Shown: in pieces, positions 1 through 13,600 of the stretch
Numbering within the stretch: the first letter of the stretch is position 1
Layout of the letters: the number at the start of each line of letters is the position of its first letter
From: Stichopus chloronotus
Taxonomy: Eukaryota; Echinodermata; Holothuroidea; Aspidochirotida; Stichopodidae
Assembly: GCA_021234535.1 (NCBI GenBank)
Contig: CM037836.1
Location: 29,762,769-29,826,768 of the forward strand
Length of the DNA stretch: 64,000 nucleotides
Direction of reading: 5' to 3'
The notes under the pieces: model-generated
Told to the model about the DNA's origin: nothing
Seen by the model: the letters and a program-made list of their open reading frames with translations, nothing else
Database searches by the model: none
Position numbers and translations under genes: made by a program

Positions 1-1476
1 GTGGCTCGAGGGTAGGTGAATAAACCACTTGTAGATGTAGAACATGTTTCCATTCCCAGGTTGCTCATATACGTAATTAACCAGCTGACAACAGGTCATG
101 CTAGGAGCTTAGCACCACAGGTTACCTTCAAACAGGGAGCGGGAACTAAGTCAACAAGATAGAACTAACCTTATCCTAATTGGCAGTCAAACATGATTGG
201 ATGCACCAGGATATAGCAAGCAGTGTTTATTGTTTTAACATCCAGCATTTGTATAAAGGTGAGTTCTCATTAGATGGAAAGCAGGAGTAAAGCCTTGACT
301 TGTTTATTGTGTGGTACATGCTCTCATGTAGTTTCGGACGGTCAGTAACATCAACTCTTGTTTGTCAATTGGATTATCAGTTTTAGTGGACTGAGTTTAA
401 GGAAACATTGTTTTAAGTCATCCCTGCATTAACCTTCCTCTTGTGTCAAACCTGTAGCAGATTGTTGATATCTAAACTATGTTTGAATTTTTAAACTGTG
501 ATGATTTATACAGTAGATCATTTCTAGAAACAAAGGAGGTTTACTCTTGATCAAAGTTTGTTTCCTTGCGACTGATTTCTGCATCCCCCAACAGAGGGAA
601 AAAAATAAAAAGTTTGTGTGAAAATTTGGCTGAAAAGAAAATGGTGACTGGTCAGTGATCTTGTTGAATTAGCACAGCAACACTACTCTTTGTGAATTAT
701 TGGAAGGTTTTACAAGATAGTAGATACGAACAAATATATTCAACCTCATGTAAGTGACTGCAGTGACAAATTTGAAACACTACTGAAATTCAGCTGTTGA
801 TGTGGAACAAGAAAAATTTTCTTTATCAGAACATCAGTCTGTACAGTTAACTGTGATGTTACTCAATCTTGAAATACTGACATTGTGCAACACTCCACGT
901 CATCTGCTTTGCATTTACCTCAAGCTTTAAAAAGCCTTATCTCAGAAGCAGTAATAGGAGATATAAACAAACTTTCAACAGATTTTCACTCCGGGTTTTA
1001 CTTTGCGACTTCTGCATGAAGGATACTTGTTTTTAGAAGCATGTCACACAGTCCTTTAAAGAACCGCACTTTAGGCACAAGGTATATGCCTATTAGAATG
1101 TACAGATGTATTGTCTACTCAAGACAGCAAATAATTAAAAATCTGTCAGCGTATAAAAGTAAACCAAAAATTCAGCAAGCATCTGCATTTCTTATCTTTA
1201 AACTTTTGCTTTGTATCTGGAATTCAAATTGTTTTTTTTCTCATCAACTTGTAATGGATCAAGAGAGTAGACTTGAGATTTCAATTATTAATTCCAGAGT
1301 GATGCTTGTCACAAACCTGCTCCTTTGAAAGCCGTGTCTGAATGACCTACAAAAGGAAGTTAAGTGGATGACCAGTTGTTGATAAATAATGGAGTGGATG
1401 ATCGACTGTTACCAAGGTTACCGAGTAACCTGTTTACCAATGCATGCATGACTGTTTTTTTTTTTTTACTGGGCAG
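1..1476 (+). other. Intron or upstream flank of dmxl
   Basis: No coding exon recognised. Roughly 100-130 N-terminal residues of the DMXL protein are not found here, so their exon(s) should lie left of the window. The segment ends with a long T-tract and an AG acceptor at 1475-1476. Open frames here have no family resemblance. Confidence 0.6.
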
Positions 1477-1615
1477 GTTCAAGAATTCTGACTGGTAGTG
1501 ATGCCATCCAGATCTGGTCTCATCCAACTCCAGACTCAGATGCTGAGGAGTCAGACCAAGGAGAGGCCAACTCTTCCAAAGATACCCAGATCTGGGAGAG
1601 CATATGGCAAACAAA
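1477..1615 (+). CDS. dmxl: dmxl exon (N-terminal WD40)
   Basis: After a polyT tract and AG acceptor the frame reads SRILTGSDAIQIWS and later WESIWQTK, matching the 'RLLTATDSIQLW...WKCVWQCK' region of vertebrate DMXL2. It enters with two bases of a split codon and leaves with two (phase 2), before GTGAG. An acidic stretch separates the two conserved ends. The sequence resembles the end of the first blades of the N-terminal propeller. Confidence 0.93.
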
Positions 1616-4600
1616 GTGAGCATAAATGAACACCGTCGAATTTCAAACTGTGTTGTAGACGTTTGATCAAAAGAAACCATAATTTTAGGAGTGTAAATGA
1701 CATCACAAGATATAATATTAATCACCTAGTGTACCTGTCCCTGTCAGTGACAGTACAAGAGCTTGCATTGACACCTAGTGTACATGTACTAGTTGGACAA
1801 CAATGTAACTTCGTATAATTGATTTTAAAATTTTAGTCATATTTTGAATGTGTAATGATTATTCAATGCAAGTGCAACGTCGGCATGTAGTGACAGCAGA
1901 CAGTATTTCAAAGCTGAGTGTGACAGCAAGGTGAGACTCATTCCAAGTGATCACTCTAGGTCAGACCTGGAAATGGAGGCCCCAGTCTCAACATGGATTT
2001 GACCCTGTAACTGTCACCACACCATTAGCATGACCACTCACACATTCTCCTAGTCTGAAAATGTACTACATCGAGGCAGCTATTCTCCCGTTAAAGCTCT
2101 GTGTTCTTGAGTCCTAAATGCGCCTTGCGTGATGTTACGCTATACATCCCACATCAGTGACTGAAGGATATACAGTCACCATCTGAACTTTTGCTAACAT
2201 ATCAAAGCTTCATTTTCATTCAACATTTTAAACAATGTCTGCATATCAGTCAGGGATGGTGCATGTATCCAGCCATCTGCCATCCTTAGGGACAAAAAAA
2301 ATGCTGTAATTTGTTACGTTTCTTTGCTTTTATCGTTCTAAGACCATATTTGTGCTGCATTTTACTTTTTATCAGGACAGCGACTCCTGTTTATAATCTG
2401 AAGTATTCTTCTGATGGGCAGTTTTTTGCATCTGCAGGGAAGGTAAGTGTACCTCATACCAAACAATTTGACATAGTTTGTATCTCGTGCTTAGATATTA
2501 GATGCTGATGTATTTGGAAAGAGGAATCTGTTTACTGTGTTCAGTTCAGCTGATTGAAAAGGACTCCCTACAGAATTACTTCCTGAGCAATGTTTTTGGC
2601 AGTCTGAAATATTTCATCTCAATCAAGTCTCAACCAGTCTACAATATTTGTGGATGGGATTCGAGATTTGGAAAAAACGTGTGGGTCGGAGAAGTTTATG
2701 GATTGATGGTTAATGTTAAGTTCAATATGCTGGTTATTCCTAATTCCTTAAGGAGAAGTGCAAGTAATTATCAACAGGTCAGGTCACCTTTTTTTGTTCC
2801 CTCAGATGATTATTATTTCCTTGTCAGATTTAAAGTTGTGGTGTGTGTACAGTTTGCATTCATATCGGCTGCATAGTACAGTTGTAACGAGACTTCGTAA
2901 CCGTAGTCATTGGTCGGGTAGTGCATATTGCAATGTTGCTAGTTGTACTTCGTTTAGCTTTGCCTTCTTTAGAGTGGTGGGATGAGTGGGGGGGAGGGTC
3001 ATTGTCCTGTTATTCAATTACTATTTCTCTTCGAGCCACATACAGTGAAGTACTCTAGCATTGTTGTGTACCTAGATTAGTAAGACAAATCCTTACTAAC
3101 GCTGTGTTGGTCTTTCCATCGTTGCAGTGTTGTAGAAACAGTCTTCAATAATATTACGCTACAAGTCTACATGCAATCAACTGTACAGAGTTTGCTGTTT
3201 GAAGGCCTGCTTCACATTTCAACAGGCCGTTTGGTGTAGCATTCTACAGTCCGTCAGGTTATTCTTTATTTGGATGATAGCATTGGAGTGTTGCCGACAT
3301 ATCAAAGAATTATTTGACGCTATGATCTCGTTCAATATCATTCATTTTCTGTCACAGTAAACCTTCTAATACATTTTAGGTATTACTTCAGCATATTATT
3401 GCCTTCAGCGGTTGGTAAGCTGTGTAAATACATCCAATAACCTCATACTGCATGGCCTGCTGGCATTGCAGCATAAAACGTTTACATGCACCCTTTAGGC
3501 TATCATGTCGTTTAATTTAAAGAGTACTGTTTCTGCTTGATATGTGTGAACTGGTCGCTGGTATTGCATACCAGCAGTTATAACATACACACTAAGTGAG
3601 CAGTGCAGTTGGTAATTAGATGCGTAGTGTAGAAATATCTGCCATCAAATCTACAGATTTAGACATTTCGGCTGTGGTTTACATGATATTTAAGATGGCT
3701 GACAAATTTTGTTTTAATTTTGACTGGACGCTATCTGATTTGCTCAGTCCAACAGCATGCTCATCTATTTGTCATACCTGCAAAGTTTATATATCATAAT
3801 TTGGTGACAGTTTCTAAACCAGTCATGACCCTGGAAATAAGCAGAGGATAAAAGATATGGTAAATGAAATGTATAATATTTACTAAAAACATGTTAATCT
3901 ATCCGTGTGTGTGTCATAGGCAACATGTACCACCATAGTATGTTGCAAGTGAATTACTTGTATACATAGTATTACTGTTAGAAGTTTAAATGAAGCAACA
4001 GGGCAGGGGATTCAGATGGGGGGTGGGATTGAGGGAGATTGAAATAAGAGAAAGACCTGGAGTGAATGGAACTACATTTGCATTACACCTAAACTACAGT
4101 CCAAGCCTATGTTGCATTTTCCCTGACTTCATGTTCATCAAGTTTAAGGTTGTTTGAGATTTATTTTAACTTGCTAACCTTAAAAGATGAGTGACAGTCA
4201 AAAGGTGTTGCTCAGAAATTCGACGAGTGACAATCAATAGGTGTTGCATGGTAATTCAGTGAGTGGCAAATTGATAGGTGTTGCCTAGCAATTCAGTGAC
4301 TAACAAGCAGAAGGTGTTACATTCTGTAGTAATGCTATGAGTGACAATCAATAGGTGTTTGCATAGCAATTCAGTGAGTGACAATCAATAAAGTGTTGCA
4401 TAGCTTTTCAGTGAGTGACAATTAGTAGGTGTTGCTTTTGCATTAAGTGAGTGACAATCCATAAGGTGTTGCTCAGCAGGTCAATGAATGACAATCAAGA
4501 GGTGTTGTGTTGTAGCAATTTAGTGATTGACAATCAATAAGGTGTTGCTCAGCAGTTTAATGAGTGACAATCAATAGGTGTTGTGTAGTAATTTAGTGAT

Positions 4601-7600
4601 TGACAATCAATAAGTTGTTGCTCAGCAGTTTAATGAGTGACAATCAATAGGTGTTGTGTAGTAATTTAGTGAGTGACAATCAATAAGGTGTTGCTCAGCA
4701 GTTTAATGAGTGACAATCGATAGGTGGTGTGTAGTAATTTAGTGAGTGACAATCGAATAAGGTGTTGCTCAACAGTTCAATGAATGACAATCAAGAGGTG
4801 TTGTGTAGTAATTTAGTGAGTGACAATCAATAAGGTGTTGCTCAGCAGTTTAATGAGTGACAATCAGTAGGTGTATCCATAGCAATTCAGTGAGTGACAA
4901 TCAGTAAGGCATTGCTCTATTATTCAGCCTGACATATTGAAGAAATGAATGTAGACAGAAACTCTACCCTCTTGTGTCCATTTTTTACATTACTCTTTCT
5001 CCTCACCTAGCTCTTAAATTTTTCCTCTTAGACTGTGATGTCCATCTCTTCACATGTGTACTGTGCACTTGCTTTACTTTCTCCTTATTTTTGTCCATAA
5101 TAACATGTATTTACTCTTCCGTATCTGGTCTGCTAATTTCAGAATACGATGAGGAGTGAAAGGTCAAGTTCGGTTCCTTTTCAAATGTTCTCAATTTTAT
5201 CAAATTTTCTCTTGGCAGGCTTTTTTTATGGTATTCCTAGATTAAAGTGTTGGATGTTTTCATTTTTTGTATAAAGTCCGGCATGATTCCAGTAGTGATT
5301 CAGAAAGGAGTCCAAATTTATTTTGCATATTCATTTCTTTGAGATTAGCCAGAATTGCTAACCTTTCTTGGCTGTTGATTTGTTGCTTAGTCAGCCTTTT
5401 CAGAGCATTTCAAGTAATATTGATGATGCTGTCTACTCGTTAGTGAGCACCATTGACCTTCCCATCACGAGCTTGTTATTTGAACTAGTAGCCGTTTGGG
5501 GAATCCGACACTGAATTACTAATAAGTTTATGATTAGTGCCAGCCTTCTGGTACTTGGAGTCTCCTTTCATAATTAATCAGTCTTTGATGATGACACTCA
5601 TCGGTGACTTTATTTAGTTTTCAATTTGGCGATGACAGTTGGCATCGTCACCAGATCTGTTGTAAATACACTTTCGCTAAAAGGAAAAGATGGTGATTGT
5701 GTGTTGAGATGATAACACAGGAAAAAAAGATGAGAAGGAGAGAATGAAATAAATGTGGAGGAGTCCTTCATGTCATTGGAGAAAGGAAAGAAACTTGTCA
5801 GATGAGGTATGTTGTAGAATGCTGGTGAGGGTCATGTTTGGGTCAATTAAACGTGAAGCAGAGAGTAAAGTACCAAAAACAAGGGTCCGGTTAAAAATGT
5901 CGTCTTCATTGAAATTTTGTCAGGAAGCAGCAGATAATATGGCTCAAGATTTATCGAATTTTTAACTTTTAGATACAAACATGAGGTTACATTGTATGTA
6001 TTGTGTGAAATCTGCACTGGGAGCTACTCATGAAATGTTCCTTGGGAGCAATAGGTGATATGATTTAAGGCTCCATGGCAAAGATATTAAGTTTGTATTT
6101 GGAGGTAGATGAGATTTTCCCTACTGCCACACCCACCAATTCAATGAAAAAAAATTAGGGAGAAAAAAAATGGCAGAAAAAACAAAAAAGAATTAGTGTT
6201 TGCTATTAATATTTATCCTGTTGATGAAGTGGAGGCAGCATTGTGGTGTTGCTGATACAACTTGAATTTTGCAAATGTCATGACTGTAATTTATATAACA
6301 TGAGCAGTTTCCTTTGCTGGCACATAGTCAGCTAGTTTGTGTTTCATAACATTCAGTTTATTCCTTGGGAAGAGCAAAGAGAGCCTACATTGAAGGTATC
6401 CATACACTATATGTTCCCTTGTCTTCTGAATTGACTCATTTCAAGATGTAATATTAAGCTCCTTCAACAATTGTTATAGGTTTATGGTAAGCTTCTTCAA
6501 CATTTAATGTAGGAGTACTGTAAGCTTCTTTAACAATTAAAATAAGTACACTGTTGGGAAGTAGTTCATCCATTTTGGATTTCAAATTTTGGACTTGTTG
6601 CAAACAGTAGTTAATAATAGTCTTGACATCCCTGAAGAACTGAAAGGTGAACATTAAGCAATATTTATTTTATGCGTAAAGCACATGTGGATCAATTCTG
6701 GAAGATCATTGTACTTCCAATGATATTTGGTTAGCAATGTGGACATTTGGTATTGTTGTAGATCCAAAAATGAAATGAAAATGCTGCGTCTGATATGGTA
6801 TGAAGGAATCACAAAATATTTGAATTTCGTATCTAAGTTTTTAATGAATCTTGGTGAGAACTACTTCAAATGCCATATCAAATTGGTGGTAGAAACAACT
6901 AGGCAGTTTTACCTGCTAGGATTAGATGACCCCATGCAAATTTATAATGTGCTATTTGCTATCGTTGGCAGATGAACATTTCAGTACAATATACTTAGTG
7001 ATCTGCACCATACGAAAGATCTTTCTTGTCATCAGAGGTCAGTTTCACTGGCCAAGGTTGATCTTGATCGTACCCTCCAGACAAGAAGTCACTGAATTCC
7101 TTCGTTGTAGGCAACTCCAGCGAAAGGTAAATGATGGTGGGGGCGGGCTAGACCTTAGAAGACGCGGTGCTAGAATTCATTTCGAGGATATTTAGAGCAA
7201 GGCTAAATGTTTGCATTAGTGAAGCAAGGGGTAAGTATAGTCACTCATGAATACCCACACCAGTGAGTTTTGGGGATTCTGTCATGGATTTTTACCTTTA
7301 ATCTGTGAACTAATAAAGTGTTAAATAATGTATCTATGAAAATTTATTATGTCCCACATGGTATTTGCACAATACCAAAATTACTGCTGTTTTTATCAAA
7401 TCATGTGATCTTTGGTTGATACAGAGGAAGGCGTTATCATGACAGTCATTTTATTTTTTTGAATATTCCCACCTATTTATAGTAGTGATATTGGAATGTG
7501 AGCAATTTATCAGTGCTTTGCCCAGTTGAATAAAAATGATGGTATTTGATTTATTAAAGCTAATAGCAACAGAGAAACTCGAGGTTAGATCCGTAGCTGG

Positions 7601-10600
7601 GTCACAGTGGGATGGCTCTTTCATCCAAGAGTAATCTAAGGTTTCCTGATCTGAACTGACCTTGTGATAAGAAGATACCAAGTTTGATCTAAAATTGTTG
7701 AGTTTGTAGTCACCTGGCATGAAGTTGCAATACATCAGGCACAGGCTTCCTCCACAGTCGGTGTGTTAGCTTTATAGCTTCGTGAAACAGCTGTTCTTCA
7801 AGGCGTAACTGCCAAATTGATGTTCTACAGATCACGGTTGTTCATGCCTTTGATTTAAGTAGTTTGAGTTTTGTATACAAGTTTGTTGCAAGTATGAACC
7901 TTTACCCAATCATTTTGTAAAGATGCAGTAACTACTAGTACTGTTTGTTACATTCATCTTCATATTCGCAAGGTATTGCATTCTCATACAGGGTAAAGTT
8001 CATAATCCATTTAATAGACCCATTGCATTGATGTCACATAACAAACAAGGGTGCCCTCCCTGAGGATGAACAAATGAACAGTCCATAAGGCTACGCTAGG
8101 CGCATAAACATCGAATGTACAGGAACACAACATCCATGTGTTAAATAAAGTAGTTTATCCTCAAAGAGAGCACTTCACCGTATTACTGTGACATCAAATG
8201 CAATAAAAGTGATGACTCATATTTATTTGAATGCGAAATGGCCTCATTCATGTACAGTTTGGTATAACACTGTAACAGATTTACCTCTTGATTTCCAGCC
8301 ATCGTACATCTGAATACAGTGTTTCACAGTGGCATACCCGTAGTAGCTTCTCTGTGACTCAATGGCACGGCCAAGGATTGTTATTAACTTGTTCAGCGTG
8401 ACAGAATTGTTTTTATACAGATAACACCAGCTGAATGGTCTGATCAGTTGATTGATAATACGTATTAGTCACCACACGTTGCCGGTAATTATGAAATAAT
8501 CAGCCAAGTGTAACATACAAATATACTGTTTATTTTTCTCTTTAAATAATGAATTATGTGCGTCTTTCCCCATCTGTATGTTACTTAAATGTGATCGTTA
8601 GTCACGCAAAGGCTCTACATTGAGTACTTTGTTCTGTTAATGTGATGCTAGAACAGGGAATTTAACTCTCTCTCACCTCAACCCTCTAAACTCAATGTTG
8701 GCATCAGGAACAACTGAACAGGTGGTTCTGGTATTTTAATCTTCACAAACCTCAGGATATGTTACTGCATTGCAGTGCCTACTCCCCTCATAAAAATTCA
8801 GGTCTTTTGTAAGACTTTTCAAGATTTTGTTTTAAATATTTATGAAACAATAGAGAATCAAAGGATACATAGTCATCCAAATTTTTCCCCCCTCTATAGA
8901 GTTTCATCTGGTATGAGGATACCTGGTTTGGTCAACGCGTTGCTCATTATGAAGTCATGTGGTTTTGTTTTATCTTTCTAGAGTGACAGACTCGTTAAAA
9001 TCTGGTACCAGGTCCATTCTCCTCAAACCGCAGTTGCTAACGTCAACGGTGTGATAGAACCCAAGGGGGAGAATTATAGTTTCATCTACTTAGCCCATCC
9101 AAGAGCTGTCACAGGATTTTCCTGGAGGAGAACCAGCAAGTATCTACCGAGGTAAACATTGTTTTCCAACAGGTTGTTTGTGTTTGGTTTCGATGATAAT
9201 CATTACCTTTGTAATCATGCATTTGTGTGTGTGAATGTATTTGTGTATGTGCTGGTTTCTAAAGGGCTCTGAATGTGGACACACACAAGAACTTCAAGCT
9301 TGTAACAAGGGATACGCTGAAAAAGGGGATAGCCTCCATTTCTGGATATTTTAACGTAATGCAATTTGCGGTATCAGATAGGCACCCTCAACTTTATAGG
9401 TCGATCTGACTGTTTCCCTAATTACCTATTTTGTGGATCAATACCTGTGTATAGGAATGTATGTGTGTAAAAAACATATACAGAATCCCATTTCTGGAGT
9501 GAATCAGGGATACATGCAAGACAAAATACTAGTAAACTGGGGACATCATATGCAAAGTGGGGATCTTGCTGATTAGGTGACGAAAAGTCCATGTCCCCAA
9601 TTGGCACTCTAAATGGGTATGTGTGTGTGTCTATGGGTGTGTGTGTATATCCTTGACACCATGCTTTGTTAACATGATATCTCAAGAAGGGAAGCTTGGA
9701 CGGATCTCATATTTGGTATGTAAGTGTACCACATCAAGTAGAAGAACCCTATCGTTTTTGATGTGATTCAAAGGTCATTTGGGGTTAACAGCAGTCAGAT
9801 TGTGAAAAACCCTGTAAACATGATATCTCAAGGAGGGATGCTTGCGCAGATCTCATAGGTAATGTGTAGGTGCATCACATTGAGTAGAAGAACCCTATCG
9901 ATATTGGTAGAGGTCATTTGGTGTCAATAGGAGTCAAATTGTGAAAATATTGTTAAACATATCTCAAGGAAGGAAGCTTGGACTGATCTCGTATGTAATG
10001 TGTATGTGTTCCATCACTGTAATATGAAATTGTGCATGTTGAGACATGATGTATATCAGTCATCATATATCAGATTCATAAAAATCCCCATAAGTGAAGT
10101 CATCAAACCGCAATGCATTTGTGAATTCTGGATTTTTTTTTGTCCAGCAAATCATCATGTGATAATATAGATCGTTCATGGAAAGACTAATACTCTGACA
10201 GTATTAAGTCCCCTCATGTCATATTGTGCTATGAAGTAAAGGTTCCTTGGATCCTTGATTTTGATCCAACACTTTTTTTTGGGGGGGGGGGAGAAACCAT
10301 GAATAGGCTTTGAACTTGTTTGTCAGCTTGCTGTCTTTTTGAGAAAATGTCTTAAGGTGAACATCTGTTTGTATGTCATGTTAGCCTCTTTGTCTGCCTT
10401 AAAGTATATATCTGTGAGGGTATTTCCAGTCAACCTGTGCTGTTGTTTTGGCTGATGTATATGATATACGGTACAAAATGTTGATGCCATTGAAAGCAAA
10501 AGTTTTATCTGTCGTAAATTTCCCTAGTAAGGCTCACTTTCACCTTACAGATGTATCAGGTTAATAGCTCTTTATTTTCACTTAACCATCATTAAGTGCA

Positions 10601-13600
10601 TTACCCTCTCTTCCGTTTTACAGACTCAATTACGTAAACAGTTTCGTTGTGATGGGGTTTTGTAATTGTTCTCTACAATTTCCTGTCATAAGGGCATAAC
10701 ATTTGACTTTTATCCTTTTACTTTGTGTGATTTTTAACAGTTCATTGTGGTTGGAGAATGAATTCGCTCATTTTCAGTTTCCTTTTTCGTCAATTTCAAA
10801 TATTCCTGATGACCATCTCCACAGTTTTACGAACAGTGCCTAGTGCTTCAAGATAGTTGTGATGAGGTGTCAAGGCTTTTCATTTTATGGTTCAGTTGGA
10901 ATGCAGTTCACGTTCTTGGTTGTGTTTGCGCCGACATGTCCCTTCTGAATTTAGTCCTATCTTATTGCTGGTCAAATTAGTGAAGTACCCTCTCAGAAAT
11001 CATCAAATCACTGTTTTCTTTTTCTACCCTCTTATGTCTTATCTTATCACTTTGACCTTGTTTCAAGCTTACTTTTCTCCACTTACCCTTGTGTATTTTT
11101 AATCTGCGATAAACCCTGCATGAAAAAATTCTGGAATACTGCTGCTCCGTCTGCGTACCACCCAAAAGACCTGTCAATCACTTGCACTGTTGTGTAAAAT
11201 TAAGTGGTAAATTGTCAACAATTGTTGCACGTTGCCAACATTGTCTCGTACAGTATAATCTCTTTGGATTTCATAGCAAGACAGTGGTTATCTATAATAA
11301 GGTGGTGGTAACCAGGGTTGTAGCTAGCCAACTTGAGTGGTGGCTAGTTGTCTGATCTGACAAAAGCCCTTCACGCTACCCCATAGCATCTACACCATTT
11401 TTGGTTTCAATGATGATCGTAGCCTACTTAATCACGCATACATGCATGTGTTTGTGCACGAGCATGTATGTGTGTGATGCCCTACCTTTGAAACACAGTA
11501 TGTCCAGAAGTGAAGCTTTGACAGATCTCATATTTAGTATGTAGGTGTACCACTTTGAGTAGCAGAACCCTGTTTGTTTTTTTTAGGTCAATGGTCGTTT
11601 GGAGTCAACAGGGGTCAGATTGTGAAAGCTATGTAATACACAATATCTCGTGGAAGGTGGCTTTGACATACCTCGTATAGGATATGTAGAATATGTAGGT
11701 GCATTACGTTGAGGCTAAGAACTCTGTTGTTTTTCATTGGTGTTTAGAGGGGTCAAATTGTGACAAACTTGTAAACAATGTCATTTGTTGTCAACAGAGG
11801 TCAAATTGTAAAAACTTTGCATAAATTAAGATGGGAAGCTTGGGCAAATGTTGTTTTGAGTATGCAGGTGAACAACCCATTCAATACAAGACTCCTATTG
11901 CTTTCAGTGGTTGTCAGTCATCAAAAGGGGTCAACATAGATCAGAAATTCTCAAACCTTAAAAATGATCACAATCTCACAAAGGAAAGCTTGCACTGATC
12001 TCAGATTTGCTAGTGATGTCCCGTATTGGCCACAATAATCTATTATGTTTGATGGAAGTTATTTTGGACATCAAGGGTGAGTTTATGAAAACTATGACAT
12101 TTCAAAACATCAAGCTCTTGAACATAATTATGTCTATAATATGCAGTTGTGCATGTTGAGACATGATACATATTAGTCATTGTACATCACATTCATAAAG
12201 ACTTCTCATAAGCTCATAATGAAATCATCAAAACCACCAAGCATTTTGCATTCTGGTCCCGTCATTGATTTCTCATTTTCCCAAATTTGAGGTTAGTGTT
12301 ATACATATGAGGAGGTAGATTTGTGGTGGAAGGGGAGATTTTGTTTGCTTGGAGTGGTGGGCGGAAACTTGTGGTGGTACGCGGTGCCACCCACTGTACC
12401 TACAACTTTGGTAGTAGCCATATTTGGCAAATTGGTGGTAACCCATAGCAGGGTGATGGTAACCCATAGTAACATGGTGGTTACCTGTGTGATTGGATTG
12501 GTTGATGAAACTTGAAATAGCAACGAAATGGCTGCTAGGTAGATCAAGGGCACTTCATTTAGTAGAAGAATTATTTTACCTTTTTTGCTCATTAGCTGTT
12601 TTGCATAGTTGAAAGACCTGTTAGCTGTTGGTACCTCCCTTACCTTGTCCCATTCCTGTTTCATGTACCCTTATTCAGCATGACTTTGCTGTTCAGAATG
12701 AAATATGATTTCTGATGTTAGCTGGAGAAGATGGCCTTGTGTCTTCCTCCGTATTGTGTCTAATCTTGGGAATGCATGACAGACATTAAACACGTCACTA
12801 TGTATAAAATATAAAAGTAAGTAGACCTGACATTTTAATCAGAGCAGGATCTTCTCCTGTGGTAGCTTGGTTGATGAAGATCATACTTGGATTCTAAATG
12901 CCAACTACTCTCTCTTTGCCTAACATATCCAGACTGGAAACTTTTCTCGTTTTTCTTTTTCCTTCTTTCTCTTTTTGAAATTCTTTCTCATTTTGAAAAA
13001 CCTCTATTTGAGGAGCCTTACCTGATGAAAATATCAACAATTCATTGTTAGGATGATGCTTGCAGAATGTTGTCTGTGTAATGTGTTGTCGTCTCTATGT
13101 CCTGTCCATACTTGTTTGTTCAACATCTGCACAGCCTTTACCTGCATCTTGGTATGCAGTCTCCCTTGGGATTAAATGCTGCAAAGATGATCATCCAAAG
13201 AGATTGATGTCTGGGGAGAAAGTTTCTGCCTTTTCATGAGGAGTAGAGAGTTTGTCCTTTGCAATAACCTTTTGGTGAAGGATACATGCGATACTCTGAC
13301 TGTAAATTAAAGTTGTGGTATGACTTGACTAATTGCTGTGGAGTCTCAACATTCATCAAATACTGTGGCATAAATTACACTGGAGCTAATGACAAGGGGG
13401 ATATAACAAGGAGTTGTCCGGTTGATACTTGGTTAAGGAAGTTCAGGACTAAATGTAGCATGCTGTCAATATGTGGATGATATTTAGTGTGAAATAGACT
13501 GTTGCTCTTGTAATTGAAGTATCCAGAATAATTTGGGTGGTGAAAGAAAAATCGGTTTTGTGTTTAAAAAAGAGCAGTCATTTTATGTGTTATTGGTGTC

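Larger units (their letters stand above)
2443..8981 (+). other. dmxl intron with minisatellite and dispersed repeat
   Basis: 6.5-kb intron. It holds the 4188-4928 tandem array, a three-copy 33-bp direct repeat near 6456-6554, and a dispersed repeat at about 7590-7770. No further exon or RNA gene was recognised. Confidence 0.8.

Noticed and set aside
1041..1328. 95-codon frame near the left edge as a possible upstream dmxl exon
   Set aside because: No resemblance to the DMXL N-terminus and no matching splice sites.
2502..2985. Overlapping plus-strand frames in the second intron
   Set aside because: No family similarity; they follow directly after the GTAAGT donor and contain no conserved blade motif.
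12299..12664. Overlapping frames on both strands around a GGTGGTAACC repeat
   Set aside because: Low-complexity repeat keeps both strands open; no protein similarity.
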